Positions 19,453 to 28,522 of a stretch of 64,000 bases of DNA are shown in pieces (positions within the stretch are counted from its first letter, which is position 1; each line of letters begins with the position of its first letter). The stretch covers positions 1 to 64,000 of the forward strand of contig CALNWS010000013.1 of the NCBI GenBank assembly GCA_940747215.1, written 5' to 3'. Origin of the DNA: an uncultured Paraburkholderia sp. GTDB lineage: Bacteria > Pseudomonadota > Gammaproteobacteria > Burkholderiales > Burkholderiaceae. Under the pieces are notes generated by a model. It was not told the origin of the DNA. It did not search any database and saw nothing but the letters and a program-made list of their open reading frames with translations. Made by a program: the position numbers and the translations under genes.

Positions 19453-20639
19453 TTACATCTTCACGACGTCGAGGACCGCTTTCTTGCCGTCCTTGAAGTC
19501 GTAAAACGTAATGGCGCTCTCTTTCAAATCACCCTTGTCGTCGAACGCGATGTGCCCGATTACCCCGTTGTAATCGGTTGACGGCATCGCAGCCAGCACC
19601 TTGGGCGCCTCGATAGAATTAGCGCGCTTCATTGCATCGACGATCACGTACACAGCGTCATACGTGAACGGCACGTAAATCTGCACCGGCGTGTGGAAAC
19701 GGTCTCCGTACTTCCTTTCGAAGTCCGCTCCCCTGTCCATTTTCGAAAGCGTGAGTCCCGCCCCCGAACAGACCAGGTTTTGCACGGCGGTTCCCGCCAG
19801 CTCACCCACCTTGTCGGTACACACGCCGTCGCCGCCAAGGATTTTTGCCCTGATACCGAGCGCCGCCGCCTGCTTCATCAACGGCCCGCCCGTCGCGTCC
19901 ATGCCGCCGAACATGATCACGTCCGGCTGAACGTGAGGATGGCCCGGAAATCCGTGGCCCGGTCGTTCGTCGCTTCCCGCGCGACGACCTTTGCTCCGCT
20001 CGCTTCCACGGTCTTCGCAAATTCGTCCGCGAGGCCCTTGCCATAGGCGGTTGCGTCGTCCACGACTGCGATGCGTTTCGCGTTCAGCGCCTTCGTGGCG
20101 TAATTGGCGAGCGCCGGACCCTGCTGCGCATCCGTGGCGACGACCCGATAGGTAGTCTTGAAACCCTGCTGCGTGTAAGCCGGATTGGTCGAGGACGGCG
20201 AGATCTGCACGATGCTCGCATCGCTATAGATCTTCGACGCCGGAATCGACACGCCCGAGTTCAGATGCCCGACGACACCGACCACGTGATCGTCGACGAG
20301 CTTCTGTGCAAACGCCGTTCCCGTTTTCGGGTCCGCGGCGTCGTCCTGCGCGTCGAGCTCCAACTGGATCCTGTGGCCGTCGATGGTCAAACTCTGCGTG
20401 TTAATTTCTTCGACCGCGAGACGCGCGCCGTTTTCATTGTCCTTGCCGAGATGCGCGATGCCGCCCGTCAAAGGGGCAGCATGGCCGATCTTCACGATCG
20501 TCGCTTCGCTCGCCGGCGCAGCTGCCTCCGTCGCGGCCGATGCACCTGCTCCCGCCTCGCCATCCTGTTTTTTGCCGCACGCGGTCAACATCGCAACCGC
20601 GGCCGCGATGGACACGGCGTAAGCAAACTTGACTCGCAT
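19453..20639 (-). pseudogene. livK: Frameshifted leucine/isoleucine/valine-binding protein LivK
   Basis: Periplasmic binding protein of the LIV family with a lipoprotein-type signal (AVAMLTACGKKQ, lipobox LTAC at about residue 21). The first ~241 codons run clean through KIGHAAPLTGGIAHLGKDNE, DDHVVGVVGHLNSG and ERTTYRV-like segments. A frame break with loss of a few codons near 19920-19945 (RAILT then QPDVIMFGG) separates the last ~155 codons, which end KAVLDVVKM. It is a single lesion. A good ribosome site (GGAGA) precedes ATG 20639. Confidence 0.88.
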
Positions 20640-21141
20640 TAAGTAGGTCTCCTGCACCTTCCGAAATCTAATTTTCATGGCCCTTTGGGCCTTGAGAACG
20701 CGCGCATTGTAACTCCAATTTTGCGATGGGCAATATTGTTGAAACGACAGGGTTTTCCTGCATTGCAACCTGATTTTGAGGAAGAAAAACCCTTAATGGC
20801 GCAACCCGGTTGCGACTGTTTTTCGTGCATCAGTTAAACCAGCGTTGAACCCAATGGCATCAAGTGTTGCAGCGAAGTGACGTGGCGCCAATTGCATCAG
20901 GCATTTGCTCACGTATTACGTTTCCATTTTTATCGACCGTTTGCGCACTGGATTAGTGCTTGAAAGTTAGCCGACCCTGCAAACCGGGTCGTAAAACGGG
21001 GAACGACCAGTCCAAAATCCTTATAAAGCCAGATCGATTTTTGGAAAATTTGTTGTCGGTGTCATCAAAAAATCATGATTCCATTTGATCTAGCACCGAA
21101 TTTCTTAATGTGAATACGTCATACGCATTTTTGTGCAGGCG
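20640..21141. other. AT-rich intergenic region upstream of livK
   Basis: About 500 bases with markedly lower GC than its surroundings and no supportable gene on either strand. It should contain the livK promoter on the minus strand. A GCAACCCGGTTGC inverted repeat lies near 20801, but I cannot assign boxes with confidence. Confidence 0.5.
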
Positions 21142-21170
21142 AGAAAAACGCACCCGGAGGTGCGTTTTCT
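21142..21170 (-). terminator. Terminator downstream of ispH
   Basis: AAAACGCACC and GGTGCGTTTTT pair around a short CCGG loop (21144-21168). On the minus strand the stem ends in TTTTT, 40 bases after the ispH stop. Confidence 0.85.
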
Positions 21171-21209
21171 TACAGTTGCGCTGGCTCGGGGTCAGCTCAT
21201 TTGGATCGC

Positions 21210-22169
21210 TCAGACGGGCAGACCCAAGCTACGCGGCAGTGGGAACGCAATGTTCTCTTCGATGCCGTCGAGTGCGCGCACGTTGCGCACACCCAGCTCG
21301 CGCAACCGGGCAATCACTGCTTGCGCCAGTACCTCCGGTGCCGATGCGCCAGCCGTGACGCCGATCCGACGCTTGCCTTCCACCCAGACCGGATCGATCT
21401 GGTCGGGCGAATCCATCATATAGGAGGGCACGCCGAGTTTTTCCGCCAGTTCACGCAGGCGGTTGGAGTTCGAGCTGTTCGGGCTGCCCACCACGATCAC
21501 GACGTCGCATTGCGGCGCCATGAACTTCACGGCGTCCTGACGGTTCTGGGTGGCATAACAAATGTCCTGCTTCTTCGGCTCGCGGATCGACGGATACTTG
21601 GCCTTCAGCGCGCCGATGATTTCGGCGGCGTCGTCGACGGACAGCGTGGTTTGCGTGACGAACGCGATGCGTTCCGGATCGGCAAGGGAAAGCGCCTGCA
21701 CGTCCTCGATGTCTTCGACGAGATGCATGCCCTCGCCCGCTTGGCCCATCGTGCCTTCAACTTCTGGATGACCCTTGTGGCCAATCATGACGATATCGAA
21801 ACCGTCCTGACGCATTTTCGCGACTTCGATATGCACTTTGGTGACGAGCGGACACGTGGCGTCGTAGACGCGAAGCCCGCGCGACTCCGCTTCGGAACGC
21901 ACGGCTTTCGAAACGCCGTGGGCGCTGAAAATCACCGTATTGCCAGGCGGTACTTCTTCCAGACGCTCGATGAAGATCGCGCCCTTCTTGCGCAGGTCTT
22001 CCACGACATAGACGTTGTGGACGATTTCGTGACGCACGTAGATCGGCGAACCATGCAGCTTGATGACCCGCTCAACAATCTCGATGGCCCGATCAACACC
22101 GGCACAGAACCCACGCGGCTGCGCCAGCAGGATTTCGGCTTCGGCAAGAGTCGTATCTGTAATGCTCAT
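21210..22169 (-). CDS. ispH: 4-hydroxy-3-methylbut-2-enyl diphosphate reductase IspH
   Basis: An intact 319-residue last enzyme of the MEP isoprenoid pathway, which makes IPP and DMAPP. The three cysteines that hold its 4Fe-4S cluster are present at 22 ([11 protein letters not shown]), 106 ([11 protein letters not shown]) and 204 ([11 protein letters not shown]). Substrate-binding [10 protein letters not shown] and the C-terminal GASAPE are also present. It lies 12 bases after fkpB and would be co-transcribed with it, as in many proteobacteria. Isoprenoid synthesis is essential, which fits its intact state. Confidence 0.97.
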   Translation of the reverse strand: MSITDTTLAEAEILLAQPRGFCAGVDRAIEIVERVIKLHGSPIYVRHEIVHNVYVVEDLRKKGAIFIERLEEVPPGNTVIFSAHGVSKAVRSEAESRGLRVYDATCPLVTKVHIEVAKMRQDGFDIVMIGHKGHPEVEGTMGQAGEGMHLVEDIEDVQALSLADPERIAFVTQTTLSVDDAAEIIGALKAKYPSIREPKKQDICYATQNRQDAVKFMAPQCDVVIVVGSPNSSNSNRLRELAEKLGVPSYMMDSPDQIDPVWVEGKRRIGVTAGASAPEVLAQAVIARLRELGVRNVRALDGIEENIAFPLPRSLGLPV

Positions 22170-22181
22170 GTTTACAGAATC

Positions 22182-22637
22182 TTACAGAATCCCGATGATT
22201 TTCACTTCAAACGCCAGCGCCTGGCCGGCAAGCGGATGGTTGAAATCGAACAGGGCGGACGTTTCGCCCACCTCTTTGAGCACGCCGGCATAGCGACCGC
22301 CGCCCGGCGCGTTGAATTCGACCAAGTCACCCGGAGAAAAATCCTCGCCGATCATGCTGTTTTCACGTAGCGTGGCAAGCGACACCCGCTGAATCAGTTC
22401 CGGATTGCGCGGACCGAATGCCTGGTCTGGCGCTAGCTGAAAGGTCGAATGGTGGCCCACCTTCAAACCCAACAAAATGTCTTCCAGCGGCAGCGCGAGC
22501 TGACCGGCGCCCAGCAGCAGCGTGGCGGGCTTTTCGGCAAAGGTATTGATGACTTCGATGCCATCGGCAAGGGAAAGCCGGTAGAGCAGCGTGACGTGTG
22601 AACCGGGTTTCACTTCGGAAATGTCGATGATGCTCAT
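22182..22637 (-). CDS. fkpB: FKBP-type peptidyl-prolyl isomerase (FkpB/SlpA)
   Basis: A 151-residue SlyD/FkpB-like isomerase. The ATG at 22637 begins MSIIDISEVKPGSHVTLLYR. FKBP-type strands flank an IF-domain stretch (FQLAPDQAFGPRNPELIQRV) and FDFNHPLAGQALAFEVKI near the end. These enzymes help proline isomerisation in cytosolic folding. The order fkpB-ispH is conserved in proteobacteria. No lesions seen. Confidence 0.92.
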   Translation of the reverse strand: MSIIDISEVKPGSHVTLLYRLSLADGIEVINTFAEKPATLLLGAGQLALPLEDILLGLKVGHHSTFQLAPDQAFGPRNPELIQRVSLATLRENSMIGEDFSPGDLVEFNAPGGGRYAGVLKEVGETSALFDFNHPLAGQALAFEVKIIGIL

Positions 22638-22811
22638 GCAATGCTCGCTCGGAAGCGCGCTGCACGCGTGCGCTGTTGGCCGCAGCCGACGCGTGTGGCA
22701 AACCGTCGTGGTGCCGTGCGCAAAGCGCCTATTGTAAGCCACATAGAGTGAGGCGACTTGGCTGCGTCGCGTGCGCCGCCGCACACTGGAACGACGAGGA
22801 TGCACAAGCGA

Positions 22812-23674
22812 ATGAACAAACGTGTATGCGAACTGGATCTCCGGCCGGCCGATTCGGTCGACGGCGCCGCGGCTTCGGCCGCATTGCTCACCGCCCTTTG
22901 CCGTGAGCCGCCGGCGACAGCAGAGGCGGCGGCAGCAACTGAGACATTGACCACGGCTGCGGCCGCGGAAAAGCCGGCTCAACGCGGCCGCGACGCAAGG
23001 ACATGCCGCGCGAGCGGCTCATAGAAAGCGGCCCCGGCGTGCTCTCCGACGTCAAGATGATAGCGCTGGTGCTGGGCTCGAGCGTGCCGAGCCCGCGACG
23101 TGTTCGAGGTTGCGCGCTCGCTGCTGGACCACTTCGGCTCGCTGCGCACCATGCTCGACGCGGAATACGCCGATTTCGACGGTCTGCGCGGTATCGGGCC
23201 CGCGAAAAAGGCGCAATTGCTCGCCATCATGGAAATGGCGCGGCGCTCGCTGGTGGAAAAAATGCGCCAGCGTCCGCTGATGAACTCGCCCGAAGCCGTC
23301 GAGGACTATTTGCGTCTACACTAATAAAGGAAGACGTGCGCACGAAGTGTTCGTCACGCTCTTTCTGGATGCGCGGCACCGACTGATCCGCAGCGAGGAA
23401 AACGCGCGCGGCACGCTGACGCGCATGGCCGTATATCCGCGCGAAATCGTGCGGCAGGCGCTGGGTGCGGCAGGCACTGGGTCTGAATGCGGCCAGTCTG
23501 ATCGTGGCGCATAATCACCCCGTCCGGCACCGTGGAGCCGAGCGCGAGCAATCGCCAGCTCTCACGCAGACCTTGCACAGCGCGCTCGCGCTGATCGACC
23601 GTGCAACTGATCGACCATATCTGGTGATTGCCGCCGACCGCGTCTACTCCTTTGCCCGCGCCGGCTGGCCTTGA
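22812..23674 (+). pseudogene. radC: Broken RadC-family protein
   Basis: RadC/JAB-type protein: DMPRERLIESGPGVLSDVKM near the N-terminus, an HhH-like [16 protein letters not shown], then an MPN domain with VAHNHP of the JAMM motif, ending FARAGWP. Several frame changes are present (near 22990, 23095, 23320 and 23510), and a 16-base imperfect tandem duplication lies at 23449-23480. The JAMM motif is cut straight after HNHP. RadC's role in the cell is unsettled, and the loss is tolerated elsewhere. The following rpmB-rpmG order is standard. Confidence 0.9.
23449..23480. repeat. 16-base tandem duplication in the radC pseudogene
   Basis: GTGCGGCAGGCGCTGG (23449-23464) is followed directly by GTGCGGCAGGCACTGG (23465-23480), one mismatch. 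The duplicated peptide would be VRQALG twice, and the length shifts the frame. Confidence 0.85.
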
Positions 23675-23747
23675 AACCGCGCAAACCTGGCGCTTAAGGC
23701 CGTTGCATCCCGGCCGCAGCGTGTCGGCCGCCGTCGCAAATAAGGTT

Positions 23748-23775
23748 TGATTTTGCGGCTTTTTCTGCTAGAGTT
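23748..23775 (+). promoter_or_regulatory. Probable sigma-70 promoter of rpmB-rpmG
   Basis: TTGATT (23748-23753), a 16-base spacer and TAGAGT (23770-23775) lie about 160 bases upstream of rpmB in an AT-rich stretch. Position and composition suit a ribosomal-protein promoter; not verified. Confidence 0.45.
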
Positions 23776-23865
23776 CTAGCTTTCCTATTTATCTGTTCCG
23801 AAGCTACCAAGGCGTTCCGGAAAGTATACCGTACCTGAATTTCAGCGCGACTCTTTTCGGGAAAC

Positions 23866-23907
23866 TTTCACGGCGTTCGAACTCAGTTTCACGGCGTTCG
23901 AACTCAG
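23866..23907. repeat. 21-base perfect tandem duplication in the rpmB leader
   Basis: A 21-base unit starting TTTCACGGCGTTCGA and ending ACTCAG is present twice without mismatch (23866-23886 and 23887-23907), within the presumed 5' leader about 30-70 bases upstream of the rpmB start. Confidence 0.97.
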
Positions 23908-23935
23908 AATTAACGTATTAGGTAGGAGTGCTCTC

Positions 23936-24169
23936 ATGGCACGCGTATGCCAAGTAACTGGGAAAGCGCCGATGAGCGGCAACAACGTTTCCCACGCGAA
24001 CAACAAAACCAAGCGCCGGTTCCTGCCGAATCTGCAAAGCCGCCGCATTTGGGTGGAAAGCGAAAACCGTTTCGTGCGTCTGCGCATTTCGAACGCCGGT
24101 CTCCGCTTGATCGACAAGAACGGTATCGACGCTGTGCTCGCAGATCTGCGAGCACGCGGTGAAGCCTAA
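23936..24169 (+). CDS. rpmB: 50S ribosomal protein L28
   Basis: A 77-residue L28, start [20 protein letters not shown], the basic core [16 protein letters not shown] and the end [10 protein letters not shown]. The ribosome site is GGTAGGAG. It is a component of the large subunit near the E site. rpmG follows after 12 bases, and the two are co-transcribed. Intact and full length. Its leader carries the 21-base duplication. Confidence 0.97.
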   Translation: MARVCQVTGKAPMSGNNVSHANNKTKRRFLPNLQSRRIWVESENRFVRLRISNAGLRLIDKNGIDAVLADLRARGEA

Positions 24170-24181
24170 GGAGAGTAAATC

Positions 24182-24349
24182 ATGGCAAAGGGCGTACGCG
24201 ACAAGATCAAGCTGGAATCGACCGCAGGCACGGGCCACTTCTACACAACCACGAAGAACAAACGCAACATGCCGGAAAAGATGCTGATCAAGAAATTTGA
24301 TCCGGTCGTCCGTAAGCACGTTGAGTACAACGAAACCAAGATCAAGTAA
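24182..24349 (+). CDS. rpmG: 50S ribosomal protein L33
   Basis: A 55-residue protein starting [20 protein letters not shown] and ending VEYNETKIK, full length for the family. It lacks the zinc cysteines, as is usual for the C-minus L33 type of proteobacteria. A GGAG ribosome site lies at 24170-24173. It is the second gene of the rpmB-rpmG unit, with a terminator 38 bases after it. It is easily missed because of its size. Confidence 0.97.
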   Translation: MAKGVRDKIKLESTAGTGHFYTTTKNKRNMPEKMLIKKFDPVVRKHVEYNETKIK

Positions 24350-24387
24350 GACTTTGGGTCTCCAGCCTGACGAAGGCAAAGACATGC

Positions 24388-24418
24388 AAAAAGCCCCGCA
24401 CTTGTGCGAGGCTTTTTT
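24388..24418 (+). terminator. Terminator of rpmB-rpmG
   Basis: AAGCCCCGCAC-TTGT-GCGAGGCTT stem followed by TTTTT (24388-24418), 38 bases after the rpmG stop. Confidence 0.88.
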
Positions 24419-24664
24419 GTTTGTGCGGCGTTTATATCTGCATAGCGCCTCTGCTAGCGCGGAATTCTGTTTCGAACGCCGTTCTGCCTTTTCGCGCGCC
24501 CGCTGCACAGCAGCGCATTCGCAGGTTATAACGAAGCGCCCATATTCTTATGCCATCTGGCCAGCTTTCCATAGTTCCTTGCGACGCGTATCCTATTGCG
24601 CTCTAGCGGTAGATGGCGCGCATCACGCGCCATCAGAGCAAAACGATAGACGGAGATGTGGGCA

Positions 24665-26253
24665 ATGATGGAATTCGATGTGGCTATTGTCGGTAGCGGT
24701 CTGGCTGGTTTGAGCGTCGCGCTCAATCTCGCGGAGACCCGGCGGGTCACAGTGGGTCGCCAAACGGTCCATGATGGAAGGCGCAAGCGACTGGGCCCAA
24801 GGCGGAATCGCTGCTGTGCTCGACTCCACGGACAGCATCGAAAACCACGACGCGACACGCTCATCGCCGGCGGCGGACTTTGCGACGAAGCGGCTACACG
24901 CTTCATCGTCGAACACGGGCGCGAAGCGATCGAATGGCTGATCGAGCAAGGCGTGCCGTTCACGAAAGATGACGCCGCGGAACTGGGCTTCCACCTCACG
25001 CGCGAAGGTGGCCACAGCCACCCGCCGGATCATTCACGCGGCAGACGCCACCGGCCACGCAGTCGTCGCTACGCTCAGCGAGCGCGTGCGGCGTCATCCG
25101 AATATCACGCGTTCGAAGATCACTACGCAATCGATCTGATCACGTCTGACCGCCTCGGTTTGCCGGGCCGTCGTTGCCACGGCCTTTCGCTCGACCTGCA
25201 AAGCGGCCGCACCATAACGATCGAAGCGCCGCATACCGTGCTCGCTACCGGCGGCGCCGGGAAGGTATATCTCTACACGACAAATCCGGACACCGCCACC
25301 GGCGACGGCATCGCGATGGCCTGGCGCGCAGGCTGTCGCGTGTCGAACATGGAATTCATCCAGTTCCATCCGACATGCCTGTTCCATCCCTACCCTACGC
25401 CAAGTCGTTCCTGATCTCCGAAGCCGTGCGCGGCGAAGGCGGCATTCTGAAACTGCCCGATGGCACGCGCTTCATGCCGAATCACGACGAGCGCGCCGAA
25501 CTCGCGCCGCGCGACATCGTCGCGCGTACGATTGATTTAGAGATCAAGAAACACGGCATCGATTGCGTCTATCTCGACATTAGCCACCAGCCCGCGGAGT
25601 TTCTGCACGAGTATTTCCCGACGATCCTCGCGCGCTGCATGGAATTCGGCATCGACATCACGAAAGAGCCAATTCCCGTCGTGCCGGCCGCGCACTACAC
25701 GTGCGGCGGCGTAGTCACCGATCTCGCGGGCCTCTATGCCGTCGGCGAAACGTCGTGCACCCGGCCTCTGCACGGCGCAAACCGGCTCGCCAGCAACTTG
25801 CTGCTGGAGTGCCTCGTGATTGGCCGCTCCACCGCGCAAGCCATCGAGGAAGAAGAGTTCAGTGCAGCAGTTCATGCGCCGCTGCCGGACTGGGACGAAA
25901 GCCGCGTCTCCGATCCCGACGAAGAAGTCATGGTCGCGCACAACTGGGACGAGCTTCGCCGGCTCATGTGGAATTACGTCGGCATCGTACGCACCGACAA
26001 ACGGCTTACGCGAGCGCCATCGCCTTGCGCTGTTAAGCGACGAGATCCACGAGTACTACGCAAACTTCAAGGTGAGCCGCGATCTGCTGGAACTGCGCAA
26101 CTTGGTGGACGTGGCTTCGCTGATCGTCGACGGCGCGCGTTCTCGACGCGAAAGCCGCGGGCTCCATTTCAGCCACGACTAGCCCGCCACGTTGCCGAAA
26201 GCGCTACCCCCACGGTTCTTTCGCCGGAGCACGTCCACAATCGCAACGTGTGG
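24665..26253 (+). pseudogene. nadB: Broken L-aspartate oxidase NadB
   Basis: FAD-dependent oxidase that turns aspartate into iminoaspartate, first step of NAD synthesis. It shows MEFDVAIVGSGLAGLSVALNL (FAD Rossmann motif), [54 protein letters not shown] and [14 protein letters not shown]. Frame breaks occur near 24755, 25015, 25110, 25395 (CCTAC duplicated at 25391-25400), 25770, 26005 and 26170. Past the usual end (VHNRNVW) the frame runs on into the terminator at 26279. Clearly inactive. Confidence 0.92.
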
Positions 26254-26278
26254 TTCCGAATTCGCTTCACCAATAGGA

Positions 26279-26318
26279 AAAAGGCCGTCGCGGAAAAGAA
26301 TCCGGCGACGGCCTTTTT
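26279..26318. terminator. Bidirectional terminator between nadB and nadC
   Basis: GGCCGTCGC (26283-26291) pairs with GCGACGGCC (26305-26313), flanked by AAAAA and TTTTT. It serves the convergent nadB (plus) and nadC (minus). Confidence 0.9.
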
Positions 26319-26348
26319 CCTGAACCGCAAATGCGGCTTCGCGCGGAA

Positions 26349-27249
26349 TTACACGAGCCGCATCGAATAATCGGTCGCGCGCACGTCTTTCGTCAGCGCG
26401 CCGATCGAAACGCGATCCACGCGGTTTCGGCGATCGTCTTCACGGTGTCGAAATTCACGCCGCCCGACACTTCGAGCACCGCCCTGCCCGCCGTGATTCG
26501 AACGGCGTCGCGCATGGCGTCGAACGAAAAGTTGTCGAGCAGGATGGATTGCGCGCCATGCGCCAGAGCGGTTTCAAGTTGTTCGAGCGTTTCGACTTCG
26601 GTCTGGATAGACACGCCCGCATTCAACGCGAGCGCCGCATCTATCGCGGCACCCACGCCGCCCGCCGCTGCAATATGGTTTTCCTTGATGAGGATGCCGT
26701 CGTACAGCGCGAGCCGTTGATTCGCGCCGCCGCCCACGCGCACCGCGTACTTCTACGTGAGCCGCAAACCAGGCAGCGTCTTGCGCGTGTCAAGAATGCG
26801 CGTATGCGTGTGCGCAACGGCATCGACGTAACGACGCGTCGCGCTCGCCACGCCCGACAACAACTGCAGAAAATTCATCGCGTTGCGTTCGGCCGTGAGC
26901 AGCGTGCGCACCGGACCGCGCAATTCGCACACGGTCGTGTCGGTCGTCATGCCGTCGCCCTCGCGATAGCGCCACTGCACTTCGATACGCGGATCGACCG
27001 AGTGTACCACCGCATTGAACCATATAGCACGCCGCACAGGACGGCATCTTCGCGCACGATGATGCGCGCGTCCCGCACATCGTTGGCCGGCACGAGCCGC
27101 CCGGTCTGATCGCCGGCACCGACGTCCTCTGCCAATGCGTCGGCGACGTTGCGCGCCAACGCCTGATCGAACGCTGCGCCATATTGCGCGTGAATGTCTG
27201 CGAAAAGCGGAGAAACCGCGTCAAGCTTGTTGCCTTCCGTTGCCCCCAT
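26349..27249 (-). pseudogene. nadC: Broken nicotinate-nucleotide pyrophosphorylase (quinolinate PRTase)
   Basis: Homologue of NadC, which makes NaMN from quinolinate and PRPP. Segments: DALAEDVGAGDQTGRLVP, RNAMNFLQLLSGVASATRRY, DTRKTLPGLR, RVGGGANQRLALYDGILIKENH, ILLDNF and LEVSGGVNFDTV. A shift near 27030 separates the N-terminal part. CAG has become TAG at 26753-26755 (LRLT-stop-KYAVR), and a shift near 26395 precedes the end (DYSMRLV). The ATG at 27249 overlaps the nadA stop by one base, so nadA-nadC was one operon. Confidence 0.92.
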
Positions 27250-28390
27250 CAAGCGGCTCCCACGTTCGAATAGAGTTGTGTATCGCGCGCGAGATCGCCG
27301 CTCGCCTGCACGCGCTTCTTGTGACGCGCCGCGAAGTCCATCATACGGTCGATCGGCAGATGTGCACGTCCGCCGATCGCGCGGTCGACGAAAATCTCGT
27401 TGTGGCCGCGCTCGAGTACGTCCGCGAGATTGGTGAGGCCGTTCATCGCTATCCACAGGCAATGCGCGCAGCTTTTGCAGGTCGCGCTGTTGCCGGCCGT
27501 GGGTGCGGCGATCAACGTTTTGCCGGGCGCGGCAAGCTGCATCTTGTGCAGGATGCCAAGATCGGTTGCGACGATGAAATGCAATGCGTCGAGTTTCTGC
27601 GCGGCGTCGATGAGTTGCGTAGTCGAGCCGACGACATCGGCTTGTGCTACGACGTTCGCCGGCGACTCCGGATGCACCAGCACTTTTGCGCTGGGATATT
27701 CCGCGTGCAACAGATCGAGTTAGATGCCTTTGAATTCGTCATGAACGAGACAGGAGCCTTGCCACAGCAGTATGTCGGCGCCGGTCTTGTTCTGGATGTA
27801 GCTGCCGAGATGGCGGTCCGGTGCCCAGATGATTTTCTCGCCGCGCGCGTGCAGATCGGCGACGATTTCCAGTTCGATCGACAACGTGACCATCCAGTCG
27901 GCGTGCATCTTCACGGCTGCGCTCGTGTTCGCGTAGACGACTACGGTGCGATCGGGGTGCGCGTCGCAGAACGCCGAGAATTCGTCCACGGGGCAGCCGA
28001 GGTCGAGCAAACAGGTGGCGTCGAGATCCGGCATCAGAATGCGCTTGTCCGGGCTCAGGATTTTCGCGGTCTCACCCATGAAACGCACGCCTGCGACAAC
28101 CACAGTGTCTGCGCGTCGTGGTCACGCCCGAAGCGCGCCATTTCCAGCGAGTCGGCGACGCAACCGCCGGTTTCGTCGGCGAGTTCCTGCAGTTCAGCAT
28201 CGACATAGTAGTGCGCGACGAGCACGGCTTTCTCGCGCTCGAGCAACTCGCGAATGCGCGCCTTCAGCGCCACCTTTTCCGCCGCCGAAGGTATGTCGGG
28301 CACCTTCACCCACGCCTGCCCGATCCCGCAGCTCGTGCCCTGCTCCTGTGGCCGGTCGTATTCGACGGTCCTGATCGCCTGCTGATCCAT
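27249..28390 (-). pseudogene. nadA: Broken quinolinate synthase NadA
   Basis: 4Fe-4S quinolinate synthase, condensing iminoaspartate with DHAP. Present are [67 protein letters not shown] and [22 protein letters not shown] frameshift near 28105 follows the first ~95 codons, and a TAA at 27720-27722 replaces Glu in EFKGIELDLL. With nadB and nadC also broken, the aspartate route to NAD is lost in this organism as far as this locus is concerned. Confidence 0.93.
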
Positions 28391-28466
28391 GTTCTCCTCT
28401 TGCCTTCGCTCTGCCGCCGCGGCCTGCCAATCGTGCTTCGTCGCAGTTTTCGCGGCCCAAAAAAGC

Positions 28467-28490
28467 AAAACCCCGCCAACGCGGGGTTTT
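28467..28490. terminator. Terminator between the desaturase gene and nadA
   Basis: AAAACCCCGC-CAAC-GCGGGGTTTT is a symmetrical stem with A- and T-tracts (28467-28490). It ends the desaturase message (minus strand) 33 bases after its stop. Confidence 0.9.
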
Positions 28491-28522
28491 GTGACGCAAC
28501 GAAATTTTAATGGATTTCGCGA

